The notes below the pieces were generated by a model. That model saw only the letters and a program-made list of their open reading frames with translations. It was not told the DNA's origin and ran no database searches. Below, in pieces: positions 8,458 to 17,787 of a stretch of DNA of 64,000 nucleotides. Origin of the DNA: Ciceribacter ferrooxidans (GTDB taxonomy: Bacteria > Pseudomonadota > Alphaproteobacteria > Rhizobiales > Rhizobiaceae). The stretch is taken from positions 100,220 through 164,219 of the forward strand of contig NZ_SDVB01000106.1 of assembly GCF_004137355.1 (NCBI RefSeq). The letters are read 5' to 3'. The position numbers and the translations under genes were made by a program. Numbering within the stretch: the stretch's first letter is position 1; each line of letters starts with the position of its first letter.

Positions 8458-8904
8458 ATGGTTGCGCGTCCGGTACCCTACAGCGTCCAGTGGCTCGGTA
8501 CGACCTACAGGATTTCCCTGACGGCGGAGCAGACGCAGACGCGCGTCGGCATCTTCGAGAGCCTCGACCAGCCGGGCTACGGCCCTCCCCGCCACATTCA
8601 CAATCGCGAGGACGAGACCTTTCACATCCAGTCCGGCGAAGTGGAGTTCTGGGTGAATGGCCAAAGACGACTGGAAGGTCCGGGCAGCGTCGTCTTCGTA
8701 CCGCGCGGCACGGAGCACACGTTCCGGGTCGTCGGTGATCTGCCGGCCCGAATGCTCACGATCATGACCCCCGGCGGCTTCGAAGGCTTCTTTGCCGAAA
8801 TGGCCGAACACAATTGCCGTATCCCCGAAGACATGGATCAGGTCACCGCGATCGGCGCGCGTTTCGGCCTGACATTCACCGGGCCGCCGCTCGGCGCGGC
8901 CTGA
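8458..8904 (+). CDS. Cupin-domain protein (quercetinase-like)
   Basis: 148 residues from ATG 8458, chosen for its ribosome site. Both cupin motifs are intact: motif 1, GYGPPRHIHNREDETFHIQSG (about residues 40-60), with the two His, Glu and third His positions for a metal, and motif 2, GSVVFVPRGTEHTF (about residues 79-92). It is a single-domain cupin_2 protein of the kind seen in small dioxygenases, isomerases and sensing proteins; the substrate is unknown. It is divergent from the LysR gene, which is the likely regulator, and is followed 29 bases later by a small membrane protein, so the two are probably co-transcribed. Confidence 0.86.
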   Translation: MVARPVPYSVQWLGTTYRISLTAEQTQTRVGIFESLDQPGYGPPRHIHNREDETFHIQSGEVEFWVNGQRRLEGPGSVVFVPRGTEHTFRVVGDLPARMLTIMTPGGFEGFFAEMAEHNCRIPEDMDQVTAIGARFGLTFTGPPLGAA

Positions 8905-8933
8905 TCTCGCAAGCGCGAACAGGAGCAACGGAC

Positions 8934-9353
8934 ATGCGTGGCATCTCCTTCTGGTTTTTCATGACGGCGGTCGTCTACGTGACGCTCGGGATGATCTGGG
9001 GAATCGTCATGGCCGCGACCGGCGACCACAGGCTGGCGGCCGCCCACGCCCATCTCAATCTCGTCGGCTGGGTAACGTTGGCACTCTTCGGCATCTACTA
9101 CCACCTCGTTCCCCAAGCCGGCGAACACGTGCTGGCGAAGCTGCATTTCGCTGTGGCCACCGCCGGGGTGGTGCTGATCGTCCCGGGAATAGCCATGGCA
9201 CTTTCGGGTGCAGGCGAGTTGCTGGCCAAGGTCGGCTCGGTTCTCACCCTCGCGTCGATGCTCCTGTTTGCCGTGGTGGTCTTCCGTAGCCGGAAGACGG
9301 CCGATGTGCCCGAAGGGAGGACAGTCGAACAAGGCCTCGTGCAATCCGCCTGA
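8934..9353 (+). CDS. Small four-helix membrane protein related to haem-copper oxidase subunit I
   Basis: 139 residues from ATG 8934, preceded by AGGAGCAACGGAC, an adequate ribosome site. Four hydrophobic helices are visible at about residues 5-27, 37-60, 70-92 and 97-116. The second helix carries AAAHAHLNLVGWVTLALFGI, the HAHxN motif of haem-binding helices in cytochrome oxidase subunit I and NnrS-like proteins. It is far too short to be an oxidase. Such short homologues are common in alphaproteobacteria and have no firm function; haem or copper binding is an inference. It probably shares a transcript with the cupin gene. Confidence 0.75.
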   Translation: MRGISFWFFMTAVVYVTLGMIWGIVMAATGDHRLAAAHAHLNLVGWVTLALFGIYYHLVPQAGEHVLAKLHFAVATAGVVLIVPGIAMALSGAGELLAKVGSVLTLASMLLFAVVVFRSRKTADVPEGRTVEQGLVQSA

Positions 9354-9396
9354 GATGACGGGCGACGAGATATCCTGTTGAACGATGGAGGGACAG

Positions 9397-10485
9397 ATGG
9401 TTCTCCGACCGATAGGAGGTGCCGAAGGACAGGTTGAAGGCCGCGCCAATCGCGGTGGGCCGATCGGGCGCGTCGAGGATCGTGTTGCCGATCCCGACCG
9501 GTCGCAACGAGGGCTGCTCCTGCATGGCGGCGCGTTCGACATCGACCACTTTCTGGCCGATCCCGAGACCTATAAGGCGATCCACGAGATCGTTCGAGAA
9601 GGCCCGTCGGCCGGCGAGTTCAAGATGAAGGGTCCGGTGTGGACGCTGATCCTCGATCACGATCAGACGGCGAAGCTGCGGCAGGTTCTCATCGAAGGTG
9701 GAGGACCGCTCCTTGCCGCAGCCGGCGTCGCGGCTCCGGTCGTTGCCGGCGCCCTTTTCGCCTCCATCGTCTACATCAACTTCGTGGATCGGCTCGGCGG
9801 CAACAATGGCGTGGAGATCAATGGTGTCGTCGGCGTCCAGGGGATCCTCGTTCATCCCCGCCTGATGGGAGGCCGGTTCGAACTTCTCGCTGACAGCGCA
9901 AGGATCGGCGTCGCCGGGGTAACCATCACCGCCTGGCTCGTCGCGGCCATTTCGAAGTCACCGGCTCTTGCAAGCGCACTGCAGTTTGCGCCCCTGGCGG
10001 CGATCGCCAATGCGGTCTCGATCGGGACGCCACTCGGCCTTGCAATCGGCGCGGCGCTGGGCCTGGTGCTCGACAGCGAGCCCGACCCCAACACCTTCGG
10101 CCCCGTGGTCGCAAACCGCAACCAGGTCGGTGAATGGGAAGCGTTCGAAATCGGAACCTGCCGCGACAGCAGCGAGGTTTCGCTGATCTCGCACATGGGT
10201 CATTTCTCGGCTGTCGATGGAGGCGGAAAGGGCGTCTACGCAAACCGCCCGAAGGTGGGCGCGTGGGAGCGCTGGGGTTTGATCAAGCATGGGGACGGGA
10301 CGGCGAGTTTTCTGACGGCCAACGGGCACCTGCTGACCGCCGAGTCGGGAGGCGGGCGAGAGTGCAACGCAAATCGCACCAGCATCGGACCCTGGGAGAA
10401 GTTCCATATCGAACCCCTCGCCGGCAGCAAATTTGCGCTCAGGACCTTCGTCACCGGTCATTACGTCTGCGTGGAGCCGCGGTGA
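9397..10485 (+). CDS. Hydrophobic-core protein with C-terminal fascin-like beta-trefoil repeats
   Basis: 362 residues from ATG 9397, chosen over ATG 9385 because GGAGGG lies just upstream of it. Residues about 1-100 are soluble. About 100-225 is rich in Gly/Ala/Val with hydrophobic runs (LLAAAGVAAPVVAGALFASIV and a later IGTPLGLAIGAALGLVLD). About 235-362 holds three repeats of the form ANRxxxGxWExF: VVANRNQVGEWEAF, VYANRPKVGAWERW and CNANRTSIGPWEKF, ending in HYVCVEP. These repeats are typical of fascin/actin-crosslinking beta-trefoil folds, which bind glycans or actin. No classical signal peptide is seen. The combination of a hydrophobic middle and a trefoil end is unusual; the function is unknown. 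Confidence 0.72.
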   Translation: MVLRPIGGAEGQVEGRANRGGPIGRVEDRVADPDRSQRGLLLHGGAFDIDHFLADPETYKAIHEIVREGPSAGEFKMKGPVWTLILDHDQTAKLRQVLIEGGGPLLAAAGVAAPVVAGALFASIVYINFVDRLGGNNGVEINGVVGVQGILVHPRLMGGRFELLADSARIGVAGVTITAWLVAAISKSPALASALQFAPLAAIANAVSIGTPLGLAIGAALGLVLDSEPDPNTFGPVVANRNQVGEWEAFEIGTCRDSSEVSLISHMGHFSAVDGGGKGVYANRPKVGAWERWGLIKHGDGTASFLTANGHLLTAESGGGRECNANRTSIGPWEKFHIEPLAGSKFALRTFVTGHYVCVEPR

Positions 10486-10860
10486 CATCCACCACGGCTT
10501 CCCAGATGCGGCGGCAGGCTTGGGCGGCTTCGGCGACGGTCTTCCTTGTCATTCACGGCCGCAAGTCAAACCCTGTGCGCCGAAGGGGGGCAGTGATGCA
10601 CGCGCTGAGGCAGTACCAGCTCGCCCGGCACCACTGGCGAAACTGCATACTCGAGCCGCCTTCGAGTCACGCCTCAAACGCCTGACAGGGAGGCGCAACA
10701 CGCATCATCCATTATACGATGAAACCCCTGAGGAGAATCCGCTGGTGTGACCTGCGGGTTCAGGTTTCTCGATTGGGCGAGCGTTCCAATCAGTTCCAAC
10801 CTCCGTCCCGTGAGCAGCGATTCCGGAACACGCCTGCAGCGGTAAGGGTGTAGCGGAGAG
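10486..10860. other. Intergenic region without a convincing gene
   Basis: Short frames occur on both strands, but none has a ribosome site with family-like composition. I see no tRNA-like fold. The stretch ends at the hipBA operator region. Confidence 0.5.
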
Positions 10861-10976
10861 TTACCCGATCGGGAAATTTATCCCGCCAGACATCATCCAG
10901 CATCAACAATTTTACCGATCGGGAAAATTGACCTCGACAAGGCGCCAAGGCGCTGATATTTTCCTGAGCGGGAAAG
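10861..10976. promoter_or_regulatory. Predicted HipB operators: three palindromes about 50 bp apart
   Basis: Three similar sites precede hipB: TTACCCGATCGGGAAAT (10861-10877), TTTACCGATCGGGAAAA (10911-10927) and TTCCTGAGCGGGAA (10961-10974). Their centres are at about 10868.5, 10918.5 and 10967.5, that is 50 and 49 bp apart, near five helical turns. This would place bound HipB dimers on one face of the DNA. The last site lies just before the hipB start. Autoregulation by HipB/HipA binding upstream palindromes is established for E. coli hipBA; the assignment here is inference. Confidence 0.68.
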
Positions 10977-10981
10977 CGATT

Positions 10982-11212
10982 ATGGCAAAACGGGTAAGAA
11001 CTCCAGCCGATATCGGCACTTTGGTACGAAGCGCACGTAAGGAGCAAAACCTGCGGCAGGACGAACTTGCCGGCGTTGCCGGCGTCGGGCTCCGGTTCAT
11101 CGTCGATCTCGAAGCAGGCAAGCCAACGGCGCAGATCGGGAAGGTCCTGCAGGTTCTCCAAACGCTCGGGTGTTCCATCGACATTCTGGTTCCTGGCGAG
11201 CGCAGACCATGA
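10982..11212 (+). CDS. hipB: HipB-like antitoxin, XRE helix-turn-helix
   Basis: 76 residues from ATG 10982. The helix-turn-helix is at about residues 10-55 (IGTLVRSARKEQNLRQDELA, then GVGLRFIVDLEAGKPTAQIGKVLQVLQTLG). The tail SIDILVPGERRP is short, as in HipB-type antitoxins. Its stop overlaps the hipA start (ATGA), so the pair is translationally coupled. By family it neutralises HipA and represses the operon through upstream palindromes, three candidates for which lie at 10861-10976. Confidence 0.9.
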   Translation: MAKRVRTPADIGTLVRSARKEQNLRQDELAGVAGVGLRFIVDLEAGKPTAQIGKVLQVLQTLGCSIDILVPGERRP

Positions 11213-12468
11213 CTGACAAGGTTCTGAATGTCTGGTGGGATGGTCGCCTTGTCGGTCAATTCACGCAGGACAGGCATGGCGATATCGCCTTTGCCTATGC
11301 TCAGGCTTGGCTTGATGACGGTGAGACACTCCCGCTTTCCGCTTCTCTGCCGAAGCGATCGGACCGCTTTTCACGTCGAGAATGTCGACCCTTCTTCGGC
11401 GGCCTCCTGCCCGAGGAAAGCCAACGCCTTATTGCAGCGCAGGCGTTGGGCGTTTCCCCCGCGAACGACTTTGCGCTTCTCGATCGCCTGGGCGGTGACG
11501 TTGCCGGCGCTCTTCAGCTGTTACCGGCAGGCCAGGACCCCACAAACACGGGACCGATTAAAGGCCAGCCAACGCCTTTGAACGAGGCGGGCATCGCTCG
11601 CGTGCTGGATGCACTTCCGACGCGGCCGTTATTGGCGGGTCAAGAAGGTTTGAGACTATCGCTGGCTGGTGCGCAATCCAAGGTCCCTGTTGTACTGATC
11701 AACGGCCAGGTTGCCCTTCCACTTCCCGGCCGGGCGACCACCCATATCCTGAAGCCGCCGATCGCACGCTTCAATGGAACGACCGAAAACGAAGCTTTTG
11801 TAATGAGGCTCGCCGCTGCAATTGGCTTAGACGTTGCACCCGTCGAACCGAGGTCTGCGGAGGGGCGCCCGTTTCTCCTGGTCGAAAGATATGACCGCTT
11901 CCGCGATGACAGCGGCGTCGTGCGCCGTATTCACCAGGAAGATTTTTGCCAAGCCCTCGGCGTGCCACCGGAAACCAAGTATGCGAGCGAAGGCGGACCG
12001 ACCTTCACGGACTGTTTCGAGCTATTGCGACGCGTATCAATTCGCCCGGCTACGGATGTTCTGAAGTTGCTGGATGCCGCAATCTTCAATCTTATTGTCG
12101 GCAATGCCGATGCTCACGGCAAGAATTTCTCGATCCTCTATGACGATCAGGGGCCGAGGATGGCTCCGTTGTACGATCTCATTTCCACTGTGACCTATCC
12201 GGATCTCTCACCGAAAATGGCCATGAGGATCGGAAGGCGCGCCACCCTTGCGGAATTGGACGCCGATGGGTGGGAGGCTTTTGCCAACGACGCTGGCATC
12301 GGTTTGCCGCTCCTCCGTCGTCGGGTTGCGGAGCTGTGCGACGCTGTTTTCAGTGAGAGTGGTCGCGTTGTGGACACCTTCGGCAGTACCATAAGTGGCC
12401 AAGATCTGACAGATTTACGCGAGATGATCGAAGGCCGAGCGCAAATGGTTTCGCTGACGCTGCGCTGA
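11209..12468 (+). CDS. hipA: HipA-like serine/threonine kinase toxin
   Basis: 419 residues from ATG 11209, overlapping hipB. The N-terminal HipA_N domain (VWWDGRLVGQFTQD, PFFGGLLPEES) is followed by the kinase domain. The catalytic loop is N299-A-D301-A-H-G-K305-N306 and the metal-binding Asp is D323 in PLYDLIST, so both essential positions are kept. SLAGAQSKVPV is the usual nucleotide-loop region with the conserved Ser/Gln/Lys. HipA of E. coli phosphorylates glutamyl-tRNA synthetase; other HipA proteins use other tRNA synthetases, so the target here is not known. The gene looks complete and active. Confidence 0.92.
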   Translation: MTDKVLNVWWDGRLVGQFTQDRHGDIAFAYAQAWLDDGETLPLSASLPKRSDRFSRRECRPFFGGLLPEESQRLIAAQALGVSPANDFALLDRLGGDVAGALQLLPAGQDPTNTGPIKGQPTPLNEAGIARVLDALPTRPLLAGQEGLRLSLAGAQSKVPVVLINGQVALPLPGRATTHILKPPIARFNGTTENEAFVMRLAAAIGLDVAPVEPRSAEGRPFLLVERYDRFRDDSGVVRRIHQEDFCQALGVPPETKYASEGGPTFTDCFELLRRVSIRPATDVLKLLDAAIFNLIVGNADAHGKNFSILYDDQGPRMAPLYDLISTVTYPDLSPKMAMRIGRRATLAELDADGWEAFANDAGIGLPLLRRRVAELCDAVFSESGRVVDTFGSTISGQDLTDLREMIEGRAQMVSLTLR

Positions 12469-12808
12469 ATTGCCCCGTAAGGTATATCTCTCTGAGGCAA
12501 AGGCGCAAGCTGTCCAGAGCTATCTTTGCGTGTAATTTTTTTCCTGCAATCAAGACATTTTGCTACAGCACGGACGCGCAAAGATGAGGTCTGCAGCCAA
12601 TGTTCAATCGGAAAGGCCCTTGACGAGCGCGAGGGATCTTTCCGTATCATACTGAATTGTCACAGTTATAATCCAAGATCATTGCGACCTCGGTTTGTGC
12701 CCCGGGACAATCCGATCGGCTGTCTTGGGAAATGGAGTCCCGATCACGTAGACTGCTTTTGAGGACGACGCAGATCGGAGCGGCCCCACCTTGACCAGTG
12801 TCCGCCTT
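12469..12808. other. Intergenic region between convergent hipA and the biotin carboxylase gene
   Basis: I see no credible coding frame, tRNA or clear terminator hairpin here. The stretch is less GC-rich than its neighbours, consistent with transferred DNA around hipBA. Confidence 0.45.
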
Positions 12809-14536
12809 CTACTCCTCGTAGCGGCCGAGGGTGGCGCCTGCTTCCAGATAGCTGCCGGTTCCCGCGACAAGTCGGAAGATGCCGCTGCGGGTTGCCGTCA
12901 CCTGCGTCTCCATTTTCATCGCTTCCATCACGGCGAGCAGGTCACCCTTTTCCACCTTGTCGCCGTCGGCGACCTTCCAGGCCTGTAGCGTCCCGGCGAT
13001 CGGCGCCGAGAGGATGGCCGGGTCGGCGGCGGGCGTAACCTGAGGTGCGTTTCCGCCGGCGGGCGCCGCAGCAAAGCCCTGGAAGAGTAGTGCCGGAAGC
13101 GCAAGCTCGTGCCGGCGTCCGTCGATCTCGACATGGGTACGGACAAGCGCGGGCTCGGCGACCGGCTCCGGCCGCGCTTCCGCCTCCAGCCGTCCGGCGA
13201 ACTCGTTCTCGATCCAGCGGGTATGGACCTTGAAGCCGTCTGCACCGACGAAATCCTCCGCCTCGATCGCCGCGCGGTGGAAGGGGAGCACCGTCGTCAC
13301 CCCTTCGATCCGGAACTCGGCGAGCGCGCGGCGGGCGCGTTTGAGCGCCTCTTCCCGCGTCGCGCCGGTGACGATGAGCTTCGCCACCAGCGAATCGAAG
13401 ACGCCGGAGATCGAGGATCCAGTCTCGACGCCGCTGTCGAGGCGAATGCCGGGACCTGACGGCGGCACGAAGGCGCCGATGCGGCCGGGCGTCGGCAGGA
13501 AGCCGCGGCCGGGATCCTCGGCATTGATGCGGAATTCGATCGCATGACCGCGCGACGCCGGCGTCTCGGTGACACGGAGCGGCAGACCTTCGGCGATGCG
13601 GAACTGTTCCACGACGAGGTCGAGGCCGGTCGTCTCCTCCGTCACCGGATGCTCAACCTGCAGGCGGGTGTTCACCTCCAGGAAGGAAATGGTGCCGTCG
13701 ACACCGAGGAGGAACTCGACCGTGCCGGCGCCGGAATAGCCGGCCGCGGCACAGATCCTGCGCGATGCGTCGTGGATCGTCTCGCGCTGGGCGTCGGTGA
13801 GGAACGGAGCCGGCGCCTCCTCGACGAGCTTCTGGTTGCGCCGTTGCAGCGAGCAGTCGCGGGTGCCGAGCACGACGACATTGCCGTGCCTGTCGGCGAT
13901 CACCTGCGCCTCAACGTGGCGCGGGCGATCGAGGAAGCGTTCGAGGAAGCACTCGCCGCGGCCGAAGGCGGCGGTCGCCTCGCGCACGGCGGATTCGTAG
14001 AGCTCGGGGATCTCTTCCATCTTCCAGGCGACCTTCATGCCGCGGCCGCCGCCGCCATGGGCGGCCTTGATCGCGACCGGCAGGCCGTGCGCCTCGGCAA
14101 AGGCGAGCACTTCGCCCGCCGACGAGACGGGGCCGTCGCTGCCGGCGACGAGGGGTGCGCCGACGCTGGTTGCGATCCGCCGGGCCTCGACCTTGTCGCC
14201 GAGCGCCTCGATCACCTGCGGATCGGGGCCGATCCAGGTGAGGCCGGCCTCGATCACCGCGCAGGCGAACTCTGCACGCTCCGAGAGGAAGCCGTAGCCA
14301 GGATGGACCGCATCGGCGCCGGAGCGGCGGGCGACCACGATCAATTTTTCGATGTCGAGATAGGTCTCCGCCGGCCGGGTGCCGGAAAGGCCGTAGGCCT
14401 CGTCTGCCAGCCGCACGAAGAGCGCGTCCATGTCAGGGTCGGCATAGACGGCAACCGATTGGAGGCCGTAGTCGCGACAGGCGCGGATGATCCGCACGGC
14501 GATCTCACCGCGATTGGCGATCAGGACTTTTCTCAT
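12809..14536 (-). CDS. Biotin carboxylase fused to biotin carboxyl carrier domain (acyl-CoA/urea carboxylase alpha type)
   Basis: 575 residues from ATG 14536, with GGAGACAC upstream. The biotin carboxylase part spans about 1-445: [15 protein letters not shown] at the start, the ATP-grasp Gly loop [11 protein letters not shown] (about 160-170), [11 protein letters not shown] and [17 protein letters not shown]. The last 75 residues are a carrier domain with the biotinylation motif EAMKMET. No acyl-CoA carboxyltransferase gene is adjacent; the neighbours are pxpB-pxpC, pxpA and a DUF1445 gene. In urea carboxylase a KipI/KipA-like region is the carboxyltransferase, so this protein and the fused PxpBC could form a split biotin-dependent carboxylase. 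That is inference. It is the last gene of the operon. Confidence 0.9.
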   Translation of the reverse strand: MRKVLIANRGEIAVRIIRACRDYGLQSVAVYADPDMDALFVRLADEAYGLSGTRPAETYLDIEKLIVVARRSGADAVHPGYGFLSERAEFACAVIEAGLTWIGPDPQVIEALGDKVEARRIATSVGAPLVAGSDGPVSSAGEVLAFAEAHGLPVAIKAAHGGGGRGMKVAWKMEEIPELYESAVREATAAFGRGECFLERFLDRPRHVEAQVIADRHGNVVVLGTRDCSLQRRNQKLVEEAPAPFLTDAQRETIHDASRRICAAAGYSGAGTVEFLLGVDGTISFLEVNTRLQVEHPVTEETTGLDLVVEQFRIAEGLPLRVTETPASRGHAIEFRINAEDPGRGFLPTPGRIGAFVPPSGPGIRLDSGVETGSSISGVFDSLVAKLIVTGATREEALKRARRALAEFRIEGVTTVLPFHRAAIEAEDFVGADGFKVHTRWIENEFAGRLEAEARPEPVAEPALVRTHVEIDGRRHELALPALLFQGFAAAPAGGNAPQVTPAADPAILSAPIAGTLQAWKVADGDKVEKGDLLAVMEAMKMETQVTATRSGIFRLVAGTGSYLEAGATLGRYEE

Positions 14537-14547
14537 CGAGTGTCTCC

Positions 14548-16182
14548 TCACTGTCTTTCCGCGGCGGCACGGCCGGCCGTCGGCGTGATCTCGGCAAATT
14601 GCGAGACCGGCCGGAATCTTATTTTCGCATTGGCCGGTATCTGTCCGGCGAGATCGAGATGGTATTCGGCAACCGCGCCGATCACCGGATAACCGCCGGT
14701 CAGCGGATGGTCGGCGAGGAAGAGCACAGGCTGGCCGCTGTGCGGCACCTGGATCGCCCCGGTCGCCGTTCCCTCGCTCGGCAGTTCGGCATTGTCCCGG
14801 CGCTCGATCGGCTGGTTGCCCGAAAGCCGGATGCCGACGCGGCTCGACTGCGGCGTCACCGTCCAGAGCTGATCGGTGAGGCTCGCGAAGCCGGCTTCGG
14901 TGAACCAGTCGGTCCGCGGCCCGAGAACGACGTCGAGCGTCACCACATCGCCCGCCTTCGGTGCCGGGAAAGCCGGCGTCTCGGTGAGTGACACACTCGT
15001 CAGCCCCTCGCGCTCGTCGGCAAGCGCAAGCACTGCGTCAGCGCCGACCGGCTCGGGTCCGACCACGGCGAGCGTATCGGTCGAGGCGCTGCCGAGCACC
15101 GGTTTCACGCCGAAGCCGCCGCGCACCGCGAGATAGCTGCGCATGCCGGCCGGCGGATGGCCGAGGGTCACGACGTCACCGGCTTCGAGCGCGATCGACC
15201 GGTAACCGCACGCCTCGATCTCCCGGCCCGCAGCATCGCGGACAAGGATCGGGCAGGGCGCACCGGCAAAGGCGATGGTAGCGCGGCCAGTCGCCTCGAA
15301 GGAGAAGCCGCCGAGCGTGATTTCGAGGCAGGGCCAGTTGGGCGGATTTCCGACGGCGCGGTTCGCGGCTTTCAATGCGCCCTCGTCGAGAGCGCCCGAT
15401 GCCGAGACCCCCTGCCCCGTCTGGCCGAAACGTCCGAGATCCTGGAAAAGCGCGGGGATCGGCGCGGCGAGAACCTTGAACACAGGCGCCGCGGGTCCGC
15501 TCCCAGTCTCGTCTGCCGCCTTCTCCACGGTCGTCGCGGCCGATGTTACCGTTTCAGTCGAGCTCCGGCGCTTTTCGAGGTCGAAGAAGCGCACGCGGTA
15601 GCCGGGCTGGAAGAGTGCCGGAGGATCACGGGAAAGGTCCCACATCTTTTCGGGCGTCGTGCCGATGATCTGCCAGCCGCCGGGGCTCGCCTGCGGATAG
15701 ACGCCTGAAAAGGCGCCGGCGAGCGCGACCGAGCCCGCCGGAATGCGGGTGCGCGGACTTTGCCGCCGCGGCACTTCGAGCGCCGGGTCACCGCCGACCA
15801 GATAGCCGAAGCCCGGCGCAAAGCCGCAGAAGGCGACCGTGAATTCGCTTTCCGTGTGTCGGCGGATCACCTCCTCGACGGAGAGCCCGGTCAACCGCGC
15901 GACCTCGTCCAGATCCTCACCATCATACCGCACCGGGATTTCAACAAGGTGTTCGGAAGGCGCGGCACGATCCGAAAGATCGCGGTCCGCAATCGCCGCG
16001 GCGAGCGTCGCCGCGTTCAACCGCTCCGGCCGGAACCGGATCATCAGCGTGCGTGCGGCCGGTACTAGGTCTTCGATGCCGGGGATTGGATCGGCCTGAA
16101 GCGAGGCGAAAAGCGCCAGCGTCTCGTCGAGATCGGCAAGCTCGACGAGGATCGTCGTCAGGCTGACAGGCAGAAAGCGCAT
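14548..16182 (-). CDS. Fused 5-oxoprolinase subunits PxpB-PxpC (KipI-KipA fusion)
   Basis: 544 residues from ATG 16182; an upstream extension to 16257 is not needed. Residues about 1-215 are KipI/PxpB-like ([42 protein letters not shown], then [20 protein letters not shown]). After a linker rich in Ser/Thr/Ala, residues about 235-540 are KipA/PxpC-like ([77 protein letters not shown]). With PxpA the pair forms an ATP-dependent 5-oxoprolinase that converts 5-oxoproline to glutamate. The same fold acts as carboxyltransferase in urea carboxylase, which matters because a biotin carboxylase follows 11 bases downstream. Confidence 0.9.
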   Translation of the reverse strand: MRFLPVSLTTILVELADLDETLALFASLQADPIPGIEDLVPAARTLMIRFRPERLNAATLAAAIADRDLSDRAAPSEHLVEIPVRYDGEDLDEVARLTGLSVEEVIRRHTESEFTVAFCGFAPGFGYLVGGDPALEVPRRQSPRTRIPAGSVALAGAFSGVYPQASPGGWQIIGTTPEKMWDLSRDPPALFQPGYRVRFFDLEKRRSSTETVTSAATTVEKAADETGSGPAAPVFKVLAAPIPALFQDLGRFGQTGQGVSASGALDEGALKAANRAVGNPPNWPCLEITLGGFSFEATGRATIAFAGAPCPILVRDAAGREIEACGYRSIALEAGDVVTLGHPPAGMRSYLAVRGGFGVKPVLGSASTDTLAVVGPEPVGADAVLALADEREGLTSVSLTETPAFPAPKAGDVVTLDVVLGPRTDWFTEAGFASLTDQLWTVTPQSSRVGIRLSGNQPIERRDNAELPSEGTATGAIQVPHSGQPVLFLADHPLTGGYPVIGAVAEYHLDLAGQIPANAKIRFRPVSQFAEITPTAGRAAAERQ

Positions 16183-16189
16183 GCGGACC

Positions 16190-16996
16190 TCAGGCGTGAT
16201 AAGCGGAATCGGGAATATCGGTGATGAACATGTGCCCCGGCGCATGCGTGATGGCAAACGGTACGCCGGACGCCATGACGGCTGCCTGCGGCGTCACCCC
16301 GCAGGCCCAGAACACCGGTACTTCGCCCGGCTCGATACGCACCGGGTCGCCGAAATCCGGTTTCGAGAGATCACGGATGCCGATCAATTCCGGCGCACCG
16401 ACATGCACCGGAGCGCCATGAACGGCGGGAAAGCGGCCGGAGATCGTGGCGGCATCGGCCACACGGGAGGCGGGGATCGGTCGCATGGAGACGACCATAT
16501 TGCCCTTGAGCCGTCCGGCGGGCCGGCAAGGCTGGTCGGTCAGATACATGGGCACATTGGAGCCGTCGGTGATATGGCGGATCTCGATACCGGCCTCGAT
16601 CATCGGCGTTTCAAAGGTGAAGCTGCAGCCAATCAGAAAACTGACGAGATCGGGATGCTCGGCCCAGGCCGCCGTTGCATCGGGCGTCTCTTCGGCGAGC
16701 CTGCCGTCGCGCCAGACGCGGTAGAGCGGAATATCCGTGCGCAGGTCGGCACCGGGCGCAAGCACGGTCGCATGCGAACCCGGATCGGAAACGTCGAGAA
16801 CCGGGCAGGCCTTCGGGTTGCGCTGCGCGTAGAGCAGGAAATCGAAGGCCCAGTCGCGCGGCAGCACGATCATGTTCGCCTGGGTGAAGCCGGGTGCCAC
16901 ACCGGACGTCGGCTCAACGGCGCCGGCACGATAGCGTTCGCGCGCGGCGCGGGCGGGACTTGCATCGACGTGGCGAAGGTATTCAGGAGCGATCAT
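16190..16996 (-). CDS. DUF1445 family putative hydro-lyase (YcsI/D-glutamate cyclase-related)
   Basis: 268 residues from ATG 16996 with a GGAGGAG ribosome site. Family features are visible throughout: [60 protein letters not shown] and the C-terminal [12 protein letters not shown]. Members sit next to pxpABC in many genomes (ycsI of Bacillus subtilis), and a related domain is found in mitochondrial D-glutamate cyclase, which makes 5-oxo-D-proline. A role in the oxoproline/D-glutamate pathway is therefore likely, but no reaction is proven for this bacterial form. It lies between pxpA and pxpBC with short gaps (7 and 15 bases). Confidence 0.86.
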   Translation of the reverse strand: MIAPEYLRHVDASPARAARERYRAGAVEPTSGVAPGFTQANMIVLPRDWAFDFLLYAQRNPKACPVLDVSDPGSHATVLAPGADLRTDIPLYRVWRDGRLAEETPDATAAWAEHPDLVSFLIGCSFTFETPMIEAGIEIRHITDGSNVPMYLTDQPCRPAGRLKGNMVVSMRPIPASRVADAATISGRFPAVHGAPVHVGAPELIGIRDLSKPDFGDPVRIEPGEVPVFWACGVTPQAAVMASGVPFAITHAPGHMFITDIPDSAYHA

Positions 16997-17011
16997 GCCC
17001 GTCTCCTCCGG

Positions 17012-17776
17012 TCAGTCTGCAAGGAAGGAACGGACACGGACGCCATCGGCCTCGAAGGCGCGACGGATTTCCCGGGCGATGGCGACGGCGCCGGGGCTGT
17101 CGCCGTGGACGCAGATCGATTGCGCATCGATCGTGACCGTCGAGCCGTCGATCGCCTCCAGCGTTCCCTGATAGGCGAGCCGCAGCATGCGCCGGGCGAT
17201 CAGCTGCGCGTCGTGCAGCACGGCGCCGGGCTCACGGCGCGAGACGAGTTGGCCGTCCGGTTGGTAGGCGCGGTCGGCGAAGGCTTCCGCCACCACCTGA
17301 AGCCCCGCCTTGCGGGCGAGGTCGAGGATCGGAGAGCCCGCAAGCCCCATCAGGACCAGCGAGGGATCGACCGCCATGATGGCGTCGATCACGGCCTGTC
17401 CCTGCTTCGGATCATGGGCGATGCGGTTGTAGAGCGCGCCGTGCGGCTTGACGTAGCCGACGGTCGTTCCGGCGACGGCGGCAATCCCCTTGAGGGCGCC
17501 GATCTGGTAGATGACGTCCGCGGTGAGCTCGCCGCTCGTCACATCCATGTCGCGCCGGCCGAAGCCGACGCGATCGGGATAGGAGACGTGCGCCCCGATC
17601 GAAACACCTTTCTCGGCCGCCGCTTTCACCGTCTTCAGGATCCCGGCGGGGTCGCCGGCATGGAAGCCGCAAGCGACGTTGGCGCTGGAGACGATCGCGA
17701 GCATCGCCTCGTCGTCGCCCACCTTCCAGGCGCCGTAGCCCTCGCCGAGATCACTGTTGAGGTCGATGGCGGTCAT
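17012..17776 (-). CDS. pxpA: 5-oxoprolinase subunit A (LamB/YcsF family)
   Basis: 254 residues from ATG 17776, behind a strong AAGGAGG site. The family signature is complete: [73 protein letters not shown] and [11 protein letters not shown]. PxpA forms the ATP-dependent 5-oxoprolinase with PxpB and PxpC, hydrolysing 5-oxoproline (pyroglutamate) to L-glutamate in the cytoplasm. It follows the NRAMP-like transporter gene by 11 bases and precedes the DUF1445 gene. A longer frame upstream of this start overlaps the transporter gene and is not used. Confidence 0.94.
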   Translation of the reverse strand: MTAIDLNSDLGEGYGAWKVGDDEAMLAIVSSANVACGFHAGDPAGILKTVKAAAEKGVSIGAHVSYPDRVGFGRRDMDVTSGELTADVIYQIGALKGIAAVAGTTVGYVKPHGALYNRIAHDPKQGQAVIDAIMAVDPSLVLMGLAGSPILDLARKAGLQVVAEAFADRAYQPDGQLVSRREPGAVLHDAQLIARRMLRLAYQGTLEAIDGSTVTIDAQSICVHGDSPGAVAIAREIRRAFEADGVRVRSFLAD

Positions 17777-17787
17777 TGAAAGCCTCC

